Below are positions 8,014-15,920 of a DNA stretch of 64,000 bases, one piece after another. A program made the position numbers and the translations under genes. Within the stretch, counting starts at the first letter, position 1, and every line of letters starts with the position of its first letter. Source of the DNA: Burkholderiales bacterium (GTDB taxonomy: Bacteria > Pseudomonadota > Gammaproteobacteria > Burkholderiales > Casimicrobiaceae); contig JADYZP010000063.1 in NCBI GenBank assembly GCA_020853025.1, positions 1-64,000 of the forward strand. The letters run 5' to 3'. Under the pieces are notes generated by a model. The model did not search any database and was not told the DNA's origin. It was given only the letters and a program-made list of their open reading frames with translations.

Positions 8014-9050
8014 TGGCGATGCTCGAGCGCCCGATCCTCGCGATCACGGCAGGCGAGCCGGCAGGCATCGGCCCGGAGCTGTGCGCGATGCTGGCCGTGC
8101 GCCATGCGCAGGCGCCGTTTCCCGCAAGGCTGGTGTTCGTCGGCGACCACGCGCTTTTGGCGCAGCGCGCGCAGCGCATCGGTCTTGCGCCGCGTTACGC
8201 CGAATACGATCCGGTCGCCTTCGCGCCGGCCGGCGGAGTCGTCGAAATCTGGCACCATCCGCTGGCAGCACCGGTAACCGCCGGCCATCCCGATCCGACC
8301 AACGCGTCGAGCGTGCTCGCGATGCTGCGCAACGCGACCGACGCCTGCGCGACGGGTGCATTCGCGGCGCTGGTGACCGCGCCCGTGCAAAAGAGCGTGA
8401 TCATGGATGCCGGCATTCCATTCTCCGGGCACACCGAGTACCTGGCTGCGCGCACGCATACGCCGCACGTCGTCATGCTGCTGGTCGGCGGCGCACCGGA
8501 GGCTCCGTTGCGCGTAGCGCTCGTCACCACGCACGTCGCGTTGAAGGACGTGCCGGCTGCGCTGACGCGGGGCATCGTGCACGATACGCTGTTGATCGTC
8601 GCCAAAGACCTCACCTCGAAATTCGGCATCGCCACCCCGCGCATCGCCGTCTGCGGCCTGAATCCGCACGCCGGCGAGGGCGGGCACATGGGACGCGAGG
8701 AAGTCGACGTCATCGCACCGGCGATCGCCGCCGTGGCCAACCTCGGCATTGGCAACTTCACGGGGCCGCTACCGGCCGATACCGTGTTCGTGCCGAGCCA
8801 TGCACGCAATTACGACGCCATCGTCGCCATGTACCACGATCAGGGACTGCCGGTCTTGAAGGCCGCGAGTTTCGGCCGGGGCGTGAACGTGACCCTCGGC
8901 CTGCCGTTTCCCCGAACCTCGGTCGATCACGGCACCGCGCTCGACCTGGCGCGCGACCCGGTGCTCTGCGCGTCCGCGGACTCCGGAAGTCTCGTGCATG
9001 CCGTCGACCTCGCGATCCTTCTGGCGCAACGCCACGCGCAGGAACGATAG
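8013..9050 (+). CDS. pdxA: 4-hydroxythreonine-4-phosphate dehydrogenase
   Basis: The 345-residue product fits PdxA, which oxidises 4-phosphohydroxy-threonine in pyridoxal phosphate synthesis. Family marks include ITAGEPAGIGPEL at the N-terminus, the substrate-site motif GHTEYLA, a metal-binding His in TTHVALKDVP, NPHAGEGG and MYHDQGLPVLK. The ATG at 8013 shares its A with the GH31 stop, suggesting translational coupling. A GTG one codon earlier is also possible. rsmA follows after 7 bp, the usual pdxA-rsmA pairing. This makes a biosynthetic rather than catabolic PdxA likely. Confidence 0.93.
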   Translation: MAMLERPILAITAGEPAGIGPELCAMLAVRHAQAPFPARLVFVGDHALLAQRAQRIGLAPRYAEYDPVAFAPAGGVVEIWHHPLAAPVTAGHPDPTNASSVLAMLRNATDACATGAFAALVTAPVQKSVIMDAGIPFSGHTEYLAARTHTPHVVMLLVGGAPEAPLRVALVTTHVALKDVPAALTRGIVHDTLLIVAKDLTSKFGIATPRIAVCGLNPHAGEGGHMGREEVDVIAPAIAAVANLGIGNFTGPLPADTVFVPSHARNYDAIVAMYHDQGLPVLKAASFGRGVNVTLGLPFPRTSVDHGTALDLARDPVLCASADSGSLVHAVDLAILLAQRHAQER

Positions 9051-9057
9051 TGCGGCC

Positions 9058-9840
9058 ATGCACGGTCATCAGGCACGCAAGCGCTTCGGCCAGAACTTCC
9101 TCGCGGACGCGCACTACGTGCGGCGGATCGTCGCCGCCGTCGACCCGCAACCCGGCGACAACGTGGTCGAGATCGGCCCCGGCCTCGCCGCGCTGACCGG
9201 CGACCTGATCGAGCGCATCGGACACGTCAGCGCCGTCGAAATCGACCGCGATCTCGCCGCACGCCTGCGCGCGCGCTTTACACCCGCCCAGCTCACGCTG
9301 CACGAGGCCGATGCGCTCGCCTTCGACTTCGCGTCGTTCGGCCCGCGGTTGCGCGTCGTCGGCAACCTGCCGTACAACATCAGCTCGCCGCTGCTCTTCC
9401 ACCTGGCCGAGTACGACTCGATGCTGCACGACCTGCACGTGATGCTGCAAAAGGAAGTGGTCGCGCGGATGACCGCCTCGCCGGGAACCGCCGACTACGG
9501 CAGGCTCACGGTGATGCTGGGCGCAAAATTCCGGATCACGCGCCTGTTCGTCGTACCCGCTGGCGCGTTCCGGCCCGCGCCGAAAGTCGAATCGGCGCTC
9601 GCCCGGCTGGTGCCGCTGCACGACGAAAAGCCCTCGCTCGACGACGAGGCGCTGTTCGCACGCGTGGTGGCCGCGGCCTTCGCGCAACGCCGCAAGACGC
9701 TGCGCAACGCGCTGTCGGCGCTGGCCTCGACGCAACAGCTGGAAGCCGCCGGCATCTTGCCTTCGGCGCGCGGGGAGACGCTGGCGCTGGGTGATTTCGC
9801 ACGCCTCGCCAACGTGCTCGCGGCCGGCTCGGTGCTGTAG
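9058..9840 (+). CDS. rsmA: 16S rRNA (adenine1518/1519-N6)-dimethyltransferase
   Basis: This 260-residue enzyme dimethylates two adjacent adenines near the 3' end of 16S rRNA. Seen are RKRFGQNFLAD at the N-terminus, the SAM-binding VVEIGPGLAALT, the NLPYNISSPLL catalytic motif (NLPY) and the C-terminal helical domain with FAQRRKTLRNAL. Length matches KsgA. The ATG at 9058 is chosen because the RFGQNFL motif must lie close to the N-terminus. It is the last gene of the plus-strand run and converges on the DUF167 gene. Confidence 0.96.
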   Translation: MHGHQARKRFGQNFLADAHYVRRIVAAVDPQPGDNVVEIGPGLAALTGDLIERIGHVSAVEIDRDLAARLRARFTPAQLTLHEADALAFDFASFGPRLRVVGNLPYNISSPLLFHLAEYDSMLHDLHVMLQKEVVARMTASPGTADYGRLTVMLGAKFRITRLFVVPAGAFRPAPKVESALARLVPLHDEKPSLDDEALFARVVAAAFAQRRKTLRNALSALASTQQLEAAGILPSARGETLALGDFARLANVLAAGSVL

Positions 9841-9855
9841 GTCGGACCAAAGGCC

Positions 9856-10143
9856 CTACATCCAATCGAGATCGGGCCGCGCGGTCGGCGCGACGATGCG
9901 CACGACTTTTCGGCGCGACGTCTGCCCGCGCAACAGCGCGACCTGCCGCAGCGGAACGTCGAAGGCATCGGCCAGGAAGCGCAGCAACTCGGCGTTCGCC
10001 CGGCCGTCGACCGGCGGCGCCCTGAGCCGAAGCCTGAGCGCGTCGCCGTGCCTGCCGCTTGTCTCGGTGCATGCCGCCCCCGGTTGCACATGCAGCGTCA
10101 GCACCAGCGCGCCATTTTCTTCGCGCCGCCACGGCACGCTCAT
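9856..10143 (-). CDS. DUF167 (YggU) family protein
   Basis: The 95-residue protein has the YggU/DUF167 signature: LHVQPGAACTE at the N-terminus, LRLRLRAPPVDGRANAELLRFLADAF in the middle and VALLRGQTSRRKVVRIV near the end. The function of this widespread family is unsettled. Its ATG overlaps the yggT stop, and the gene closes the yggS-proC-yggT operon, its usual position in betaproteobacteria. Confidence 0.88.
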   Translation of the reverse strand: MSVPWRREENGALVLTLHVQPGAACTETSGRHGDALRLRLRAPPVDGRANAELLRFLADAFDVPLRQVALLRGQTSRRKVVRIVAPTARPDLDWM

Positions 10144-10721
10144 CACCCGAGGAACATCGCCGTCACCGCGGTCTCGAGATAAGGCACCGCCGTCATCAGC
10201 AGCAGCTGCGCGACGACGATGACGACCAGCGGCGAGAGGTCGAGCGTGCCGCCGAGCGGTGGCAGCACGCGGCGGACGGGGCGCAGAAATGGAAAGGTCA
10301 GCGCGTTGAGCAGGCCCGACAGCGGACCGTCCGGCGCAACCCAGGAGAGGATCGCCTGCACCAGGACGACGATCACCAGCAGCCACAGTGCCGCCTTGAC
10401 CAACGCCACCAGCGTGGCAGCGAGCAGAAAGGCGATGCCCGCACCCGCCAGTGTGAAGCCGCCAAAGATCAGCGCGTAGGCAAGCAGCCAAAGAAACTGG
10501 AACAGCACCGTGGCGGCGAGCGACGCCCAGTCGATGCCCTTCCAGCCGGGCAGGATCCGCCGCAGCGGCTTGACGATCCAGTCGGTCAGCGCGATCACCG
10601 CCTGTCCCAGCGGGTTGCGAAACGGCGCGCGCAGCCATTGCATCACGAAGCGCAGCAGCAGCGCGTAGGTCAAGAGCCCGAACGCAACGTCGAGCAGGTA
10701 CTTGATCGCCTGATCGGCCAT
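10143..10721 (-). CDS. yggT: YggT family membrane protein
   Basis: This 192-residue integral membrane protein contains two YggT repeats, each with a hydrophobic segment followed by a loop of the type FRNPLGQAVIALTDWIVKPLRRILP. The second copy reads LNALTFPFLRPVRRVLPPLGG. Four or five hydrophobic helices are visible. YggT proteins are linked to osmotic or ion stress and to cell-division-site membranes in other organisms, but no biochemical activity is settled. The ATG at 10721 gives the expected N-terminal helix. A longer frame to 10784 would add an unlikely leader that overlaps the hairpin region. Confidence 0.88.
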   Translation of the reverse strand: MADQAIKYLLDVAFGLLTYALLLRFVMQWLRAPFRNPLGQAVIALTDWIVKPLRRILPGWKGIDWASLAATVLFQFLWLLAYALIFGGFTLAGAGIAFLLAATLVALVKAALWLLVIVVLVQAILSWVAPDGPLSGLLNALTFPFLRPVRRVLPPLGGTLDLSPLVVIVVAQLLLMTAVPYLETAVTAMFLG

Positions 10722-10734
10722 GTCAGTTCCGTGG

Positions 10735-10782
10735 GCAAGGCTTCGGCCTTGCGCGACATCGCGCCAGGCGGAAGCCTGACGC
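10735..10782 (-). other. Two tetraloop hairpins in the proC-yggT intergenic region
   Basis: Hairpin one is a perfect 7-bp stem, GCAAGGC/GCCTTGC at 10735-10752, with a 4-nt loop. Hairpin two at 10761-10782 has a 9-bp stem with a 4-nt loop. One of its pairs is G-U on the minus strand but C-A on the plus strand, which favours an RNA read in the operon direction. No T-run follows. The pair could be a processing or stability element, or a genome repeat of the REP type. Confidence 0.6.
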
Positions 10783-10811
10783 ACAACCGGAACGCGAGCA
10801 GCAAGACCGTT

Positions 10812-11639
10812 TCATCCTTCGCCGCGGCCGAGTTCGTCGCCCAACTCCTGCGCACGCGCCGCCGCCGCCTTCACCGCGCCGATAAACCTCGCCTTGACGC
10901 CTTCCGCCTCCATCACCGACAGCGCGCGCTCGGTCGTGCCCCCCTTCGACGTGACCTGCGCGCGCAGGATGCCAGGCTCGAGATCGGAGGCCTGCGCGAG
11001 CCTTATCGCGCCGGCGAAAGTCGCATAGGTCAACTGGCGCGCATCGTCCTTCGAGAAGCCCAGATCGCGCGCCGCCTGCTCCAGCCCTTCGAGAAAATAG
11101 AACACGTACGCGACGCCGCTGCCGGACACGCCGGTCACCGCGTCGAGCATCTCCTCGCGCTCGACCCAGACGACGGCGCCCGCAGCCTCCAGCACGCTGC
11201 CGGCGAGCCTGTGCCCCGCCGGCGTCACGGCCGCGGGCGCAAAGGCGCCGCTGATGCCGGCGCCGATCAATGCTGGCGTATTCGGCATCGCGCGAACGAC
11301 GCGCGCGTAGCCGCCAAGCCAGCGCGACAGGTCGGCGATGCGCGTACCGGCGGCGATGGTCATCACCACCGGCACGTGTTCGATGAACGGAGCGAGTGCC
11401 TGCGCGGCAACGCGCATCTGCTGCGGCTTGACGGCGATGACGACCAAGTCGGCGCCGTCGATGGCGCCCGCCGTCGCCTCACCGAAGATGCCGATACCCG
11501 GAAAGCGCGCGGACAGCTTGTCCTGCTGCTCGCGGTAGGGCTCGACCACCCGGAACTCGCGCGACTGCGCGCCCCTGGCAACTAAGCCGCCGATCAGCGC
11601 GGTCGCCATGTTGCCGCCGCCGATAAAGCTCAGATTCAT
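10812..11639 (-). CDS. proC: Pyrroline-5-carboxylate reductase
   Basis: This 275-residue enzyme catalyses the last step of proline synthesis, reducing pyrroline-5-carboxylate with NAD(P)H. The Rossmann motif FIGGGNMATALIGGL is at the N-terminus. VVIAVKPQQM, RAMPNTPALIG and the C-terminal GVSGSGVAYVF and TSKGGTTERAL motifs are all present. The start codon overlaps the yggS stop by 4 bp (ATGA type), indicating coupling. It ends 90 bp before yggT, and the gap contains the two hairpins. Confidence 0.95.
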   Translation of the reverse strand: MNLSFIGGGNMATALIGGLVARGAQSREFRVVEPYREQQDKLSARFPGIGIFGEATAGAIDGADLVVIAVKPQQMRVAAQALAPFIEHVPVVMTIAAGTRIADLSRWLGGYARVVRAMPNTPALIGAGISGAFAPAAVTPAGHRLAGSVLEAAGAVVWVEREEMLDAVTGVSGSGVAYVFYFLEGLEQAARDLGFSKDDARQLTYATFAGAIRLAQASDLEPGILRAQVTSKGGTTERALSVMEAEGVKARFIGAVKAAAARAQELGDELGRGEG

Positions 11640-12325
11640 GCGCTGCGGTCTCCGAAGATGGCGGTACCGACACGCACCTGTGTCGAACCTTCGGTGATCG
11701 CCAGTTCGAGGTCGGCCGACATGCCCATCGACAGCGTGTCGACGGCGAGCCCGGCTTCGCGGCAGCCGTCGAAGCACTCGTGCAGCACGCGGAACTGCGC
11801 GCGCGCGACCGTCGCATCGGAGGTCGGCGCAGGGATGCCCATGATCCCGCGCAGCCGCAGTCGCGGCAGCCCGGCGACCCCCCGCGCGAAGGCCACCGCC
11901 GCCTCCGGCGTGACGCCGCTCTTGCTCGCTTCGCCGCTCGCGTTGACCTGCACGCACACCGACAGCGGGAGGCAAGACTCCGGGCGCTGGTCGGACAGCC
12001 GCTGCGCGATCTTCATCCGGTCGACGCTCTCGATCCAGTCGAAGCCCGCGGCTGCGATCGCGGTCTTGTTGGCCTGGAGCGGCCCGATCAGGTGCCACTC
12101 CACGTCAGCCAGGTCGGCCAGCGACTCCCGCTTGGCGGCAGCTTCCTGCACGTAATTCTCCCCGAAGGCCCGCTGTCCCGCCGCGTAGACCGCACGCACG
12201 GCATCGGCCGGAAACGTCTTCGATACCGCCAGCAGATGTACCGATCCTGCAGTGCGCCCAGCGGCGCGACACGCCCTGTCGATGCGCTGCAGCACGGCTT
12301 GCCACGCCTTCTCGTACTGGCTCAT
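11636..12325 (-). CDS. yggS: YggS/PROSC family PLP-binding protein
   Basis: The 229-residue protein is a fold-type III PLP protein of the YggS family, which helps PLP homeostasis rather than acting as an enzyme. The PLP lysine lies in LLAVSKTFP. Also seen are FGENYVQEA, EWHLIGPLQANK, VQVNASGEASKSGV, LRGIMGIPAP and the phosphate-binding region LSMGMSADLELAI. It is the first gene of the minus-strand operon and is divergent from pilT. The ATG at 12325 starts just before the conserved N-terminal helix. Confidence 0.94.
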   Translation of the reverse strand: MSQYEKAWQAVLQRIDRACRAAGRTAGSVHLLAVSKTFPADAVRAVYAAGQRAFGENYVQEAAAKRESLADLADVEWHLIGPLQANKTAIAAAGFDWIESVDRMKIAQRLSDQRPESCLPLSVCVQVNASGEASKSGVTPEAAVAFARGVAGLPRLRLRGIMGIPAPTSDATVARAQFRVLHECFDGCREAGLAVDTLSMGMSADLELAITEGSTQVRVGTAIFGDRSA

Positions 12326-12355
12326 AATCGATTCGACACGTCCGGTGGAAATCCT

Positions 12356-12370
12356 TGGCACGCCACTTGC
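12356..12370 (+). promoter_or_regulatory. Sigma-54 type promoter upstream of pilT
   Basis: TGGCACG, four bases, then TTGC gives the invariant GG and GC doublets separated by exactly 10 bp. This is a near-perfect -24/-12 element. The predicted start of transcription is near 12382, 32 bp before the pilT ATG and in the right orientation. Sigma-54 control of pilus genes through PilR-like activators is known in other bacteria, but is less usual for pilT itself. An activator site was not identified. Confidence 0.72.
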
Positions 12371-12413
12371 GTGCTACAACAGGTCAAGGTCGCCGCGACC
12401 CACGGGATTATAG

Positions 12414-13460
12414 ATGGACATCACCGAACTCCTGGCCTTTGCCGTCAAGAACAAGGCGTCGGACCTGCATTTGTCGGCGGGGCTGCCGCCGATGATCCGG
12501 GTCCACGGCGACATCCGGCGGATCAACCTGCCGCCGATGGAGCACGAGGACGTCCACGCCATGGTGTACGACATCATGAGCGATGCGCAGCGCAAGACCT
12601 ACGAGGAAAACTTGGAATGCGACTTCAGTTTCGCCGTTCCGAACCTCGCGCGCTTCCGCGTCAACGCCTTCGTCCAGCAGCGCGGCGCCGCCGCCGCGTT
12701 CCGGACCATTCCCGCCAAGGTGCTGTCGCTCGAGGAACTGAACGCGCCGAAGGCGTTCGCCGAGATGACCAACCGGCCGCGGGGGCTGATCCTGTGCACG
12801 GGCCCCACCGGCTCGGGCAAGTCGACGACGCTGGCGGCGATGGTCAACCACGTCAACGAGAACGAGTATGGTCACGTGCTGACGATCGAGGATCCGATCG
12901 AGTTCCTGCACGAGTCGAAGAAGTGCCTGATCAACCAGCGCGAGGTGGGGCCGCACACGCTGTCCTTCGCCAACGCGCTGCGCAGCGCGCTGCGCGAGGA
13001 CCCTGACTACATCCTGGTCGGCGAAATGCGCGACCTGGAAACGATTCGCCTGGCGCTGACCGCTGCGGAAACCGGCCACCTGGTGTTCGGCACGCTGCAC
13101 ACGAGTTCCGCGGCCAAGACCATCGACCGCATCATCGACGTGTTTCCGGCGGCGGAAAAGGAGATGGTGCGCGCGATGCTGTCCGAGTCGCTGGTGTCGG
13201 TGATCTCGCAGACGCTGTTGAAGACCAAGGACGGTCAGGGTCGGCTCGCGGCGCACGAGATCATGATCGGCTCGCCGGCGATCCGCAACCTGATCCGCGA
13301 AAATAAGGTCGCGCAGATGTATTCGGCGATCCAGACGTCGCAGTCGATGGGCATGCAGACGCTCGACCAGTGCCTGGTGGATCTGGTTCGCCGCAACATG
13401 ATCAATCTCGCCGAGGCGCGCAACCGCGCGGTCAACAAGGACCTGTTCATGGGCGGGTAG
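12414..13460 (+). CDS. pilT: Type IV pilus twitching motility ATPase PilT
   Basis: This 348-residue hexameric ATPase powers pilus retraction from the cytoplasmic side of the inner membrane. Walker A GPTGSGKST lies at about residues 128-136. The Asp box, ILVGEMRDLETI (Walker B) and the His box GHLVFGTLHT follow. The retraction-specific AIRNLIRE motif occurs near the C-terminus. Its N-terminus ASDLHLSAGLPP is typical of PilT. pilU follows after 32 bp. A sigma-54 type promoter precedes it. Confidence 0.97.
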   Translation: MDITELLAFAVKNKASDLHLSAGLPPMIRVHGDIRRINLPPMEHEDVHAMVYDIMSDAQRKTYEENLECDFSFAVPNLARFRVNAFVQQRGAAAAFRTIPAKVLSLEELNAPKAFAEMTNRPRGLILCTGPTGSGKSTTLAAMVNHVNENEYGHVLTIEDPIEFLHESKKCLINQREVGPHTLSFANALRSALREDPDYILVGEMRDLETIRLALTAAETGHLVFGTLHTSSAAKTIDRIIDVFPAAEKEMVRAMLSESLVSVISQTLLKTKDGQGRLAAHEIMIGSPAIRNLIRENKVAQMYSAIQTSQSMGMQTLDQCLVDLVRRNMINLAEARNRAVNKDLFMGG

Positions 13461-13492
13461 CCCCTATTCGTATGCCCGTGAAGGAGTAATAC

Positions 13493-14656
13493 ATGGAACG
13501 CGAACGCGCCACCAAGTTCATCCACGAGCTGCTCGACCTGCTGGTCAAGCAGAAAGGCTCCGACCTCTTCATCACGTCGGGCTTTCCGCCCGCGATCAAG
13601 GTCGACGGCAAGATCACGCCGGTGTCGAAGACGCAGCTCTCGCCGCAGCACACGATCGAGCTGGTGCGCAGCGTGATGAACGACAAGCAGGCAGCCGAGT
13701 TCGAAGGCTCCAAGGAGTGCAATTTCGCGGTCAGCCCGCCGGGCATCGGCCGCTTTCGCGTCAACGCCTTCGTCCAGCAGGGCCGCGTCGGGATGGTGCT
13801 GCGCACGATCACCACCGACATTCCGAAATTCGAGGAGCTGGGACTGCCGCCGGTGTTGAAGGACATCATCATGTCCAAGCGCGGCATCATGCTGTTCATC
13901 GGCGCGACCGGCTGCGGCAAGTCGACGTCGATGGCGTCGCTGCTCGGTTACCGCAACGAGAACAGCTACGGGCACATCATCACCATCGAGGACCCGATCG
14001 AGTTCGTCCACGACCACCGCAATTGCATCCTCACGCAGCGCGAGATCGGCGTCGACACCGATGACTGGCAGATCGCGCTGAAGAACACGCTGCGGCAGGC
14101 ACCCGACGTCATCCTGATCGGCGAGGTCCGCGACCGGCAGACGATGGAGCATGCGATCGCCTTCGCCGAAACCGGCCACCTGTGCCTGACGACGCTGCAC
14201 GCGAACAGCACCAACCAGGCGCTCGACCGCATCATCAACTTCTTTCCCGAGGAGCGCCGCGCGCAGCTGCTGATGGACCTGTCGCTCAACGTGCGCGCGT
14301 TTGTCGCGCAGCGGCTGATCCCCCGCCGCGATGGCCGGGGCCGCGTGCCGGCGGTCGAGGTGATGCTGAACTCGCCGCTGATTTCCGACCTGATCTTCAA
14401 GGGCGACGTGTCCGGCATCAAGGACATCATGAAAAAGTCGCGCGAACTGGGGATGCAGACCTTCGACCAGTCGCTGTTCGACCTCTACGAAGCCGGCCTC
14501 ATCACCTACGAGGATGCGCTGCGCAACGCGGATTCGCTGAACGACCTGCGCCTCGAGATCAAACTGCACGGCAAGGAGGCGAAGAACCGCAACGTCTTCT
14601 CCGGTATCGGCAACATGGACATCGTCCCCGACGCGCAGAGCAACTCGATCGTCTAG
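13493..14656 (+). CDS. pilU: PilT-dependent retraction ATPase PilU
   Basis: The 387-residue protein is a paralogue of PilT with the longer C-terminus typical of PilU. Walker A is GATGCGKST, Walker B is VILIGEVRDRQTM, and the His box is GHLCLTTLHA. The N-terminus has KGSDLFITSGFPP. PilU assists PilT in retraction but cannot usually work alone. A plausible ribosome-binding site (AAGGAG) lies about 7 bp before the ATG. The pilT-pilU order is the normal proteobacterial arrangement. Confidence 0.96.
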   Translation: MERERATKFIHELLDLLVKQKGSDLFITSGFPPAIKVDGKITPVSKTQLSPQHTIELVRSVMNDKQAAEFEGSKECNFAVSPPGIGRFRVNAFVQQGRVGMVLRTITTDIPKFEELGLPPVLKDIIMSKRGIMLFIGATGCGKSTSMASLLGYRNENSYGHIITIEDPIEFVHDHRNCILTQREIGVDTDDWQIALKNTLRQAPDVILIGEVRDRQTMEHAIAFAETGHLCLTTLHANSTNQALDRIINFFPEERRAQLLMDLSLNVRAFVAQRLIPRRDGRGRVPAVEVMLNSPLISDLIFKGDVSGIKDIMKKSRELGMQTFDQSLFDLYEAGLITYEDALRNADSLNDLRLEIKLHGKEAKNRNVFSGIGNMDIVPDAQSNSIV

Positions 14657-14759
14657 CGCATCCGGCGGCATCCGGAGCGGGGTGCCCGCCGACGATTCCC
14701 GCGCCGGCCCGTTTCGGTGGCAAAATAGGCATCCCGCGCGCCACTGTTTCGCACCGGCC

Positions 14760-15113
14760 TTGACCCCGACCACCATACTTCTCCACCAGAAGTCGCGCGT
14801 CCTGGAACTCGGCTTCGCGGATGGCAGCGCCATTCGCCTGCCCTACGAGTTTCTGCGCGTGTATTCGCCCTCCGCCGAAGTGCGCGGCCACGGCCCGGGC
14901 CAGGAAACGCTGCAGGCGGGCAAGCGCGACGTCACGATCAGCGAGCTGGAGCCGATCGGCCATTATGCGGTCCGGCCCAAGTTTTCCGACGGCCACGACA
15001 CCGGCATCTATTCGTGGGAGTATCTGCAGGAACTGGGGCTGCACCAGGACGAGATGTGGCAGCGCTATCTGGATCGGCTCGCCGCCGCAGGTGCGAGCCG
15101 CGACCCGGCGTGA
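14760..15113 (+). CDS. DUF971 domain protein
   Basis: This 117-residue protein matches DUF971 (GBBH-like N-terminal fold). Typical phrases are [64 protein letters not shown] choose the TTG at 14760 because it places Thr-Pro-Thr at the start, where homologues begin Met-Thr-Pro. No ATG precedes the domain in frame except one 78 bp upstream at 14682, which adds an unrelated leader. The role is unknown, although the gene is regularly found before ubiE in betaproteobacteria. ubiE starts 7 bp later. Confidence 0.85.
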   Translation: MTPTTILLHQKSRVLELGFADGSAIRLPYEFLRVYSPSAEVRGHGPGQETLQAGKRDVTISELEPIGHYAVRPKFSDGHDTGIYSWEYLQELGLHQDEMWQRYLDRLAAAGASRDPA

Positions 15114-15120
15114 CGCCGTA

Positions 15121-15855
15121 ATGGAAAACCCCACGCAGTTCGGCTTCCAGCAGGTCTCGCCCGAGGAAAAGTCGCGGCGGGTGCGCGGCGTCTTCGATTC
15201 GGTCGCCGGCAAGTACGACCTGATGAACGATGTCATGTCGGGTGGCTTGCACCGACTGTGGAAGCGCTTTGCCGTCGAACTCGCCGCACCACGGCGCGGA
15301 CAGCGCGTGCTCGACCTGGCCGGCGGCACTGGCGATCTTTCACGGTTGTTCGCGCGTCGTGTCGGCGCCGACGGCACGGTCGTGCACAGCGACATCAATC
15401 ACGCGATGCTGTCCGCTGGCCGCGACAAGCTGATCGACCGGGGGCTTGTCTTGCCCACCGTCCTGTGCAACGCGGAGACTCTGCCGTTTCGCAGTTCGAG
15501 CTTCGACGTCGTCAGCATCGCCTTCGGTCTGCGCAACGTGACGCGCAAGGACGTGGCGCTGCGCGAAATGCGCCGGGTGCTGCGCCCGGGCGGCACGTTG
15601 CTGGTGCTCGAGTTCTCGCGCGTGGCCGCACCGCTGGCGCCGGCCTACGACTGGTACAGCTTCAACGTGCTGCCGCGCCTGGGCCGGCTGATCGCGAACG
15701 ACGACGCGAGCTACCGCTACCTGGCCGAGTCGATCCGCGTTCACCCCGACCAGGAAACGCTGAAGCAGATGATGGAACAAGCTGGCTTCGACCATGTCGA
15801 TTATCACAACCTGGCGGCCGGTGTCGTCGCCGCGCACATCGGTCGCGTATATTGA
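15121..15855 (+). CDS. ubiE: Demethylmenaquinone/2-methoxy-6-polyprenyl-1,4-benzoquinol methyltransferase
   Basis: This 244-residue SAM methyltransferase performs the C-methylation step of ubiquinone and menaquinone synthesis. Visible are [25 protein letters not shown] at the N-terminus, the SAM loop [12 protein letters not shown], the [14 protein letters not shown] motif and the C-terminal [16 protein letters not shown]. Length and motifs fit UbiE fully. ubiJ and ubiB lie downstream on the same strand, which together makes a ubiquinone locus. Confidence 0.97.
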   Translation: MENPTQFGFQQVSPEEKSRRVRGVFDSVAGKYDLMNDVMSGGLHRLWKRFAVELAAPRRGQRVLDLAGGTGDLSRLFARRVGADGTVVHSDINHAMLSAGRDKLIDRGLVLPTVLCNAETLPFRSSSFDVVSIAFGLRNVTRKDVALREMRRVLRPGGTLLVLEFSRVAAPLAPAYDWYSFNVLPRLGRLIANDDASYRYLAESIRVHPDQETLKQMMEQAGFDHVDYHNLAAGVVAAHIGRVY

Positions 15856-15920
15856 ATGCGGAAGCAATGCGCGCAATATTGATGCAGGCAGTCGATCGAA
15901 ATTCAATCGGGAGTTGGCAG

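Noticed and set aside
9836..9860. Inverted repeat TGTAGG/CCTACA overlapping the stop codons of rsmA and the DUF167 gene
   Set aside because: The stem is only 6 bp with a 13-nt loop and no T-run, so a bidirectional terminator could not be supported.
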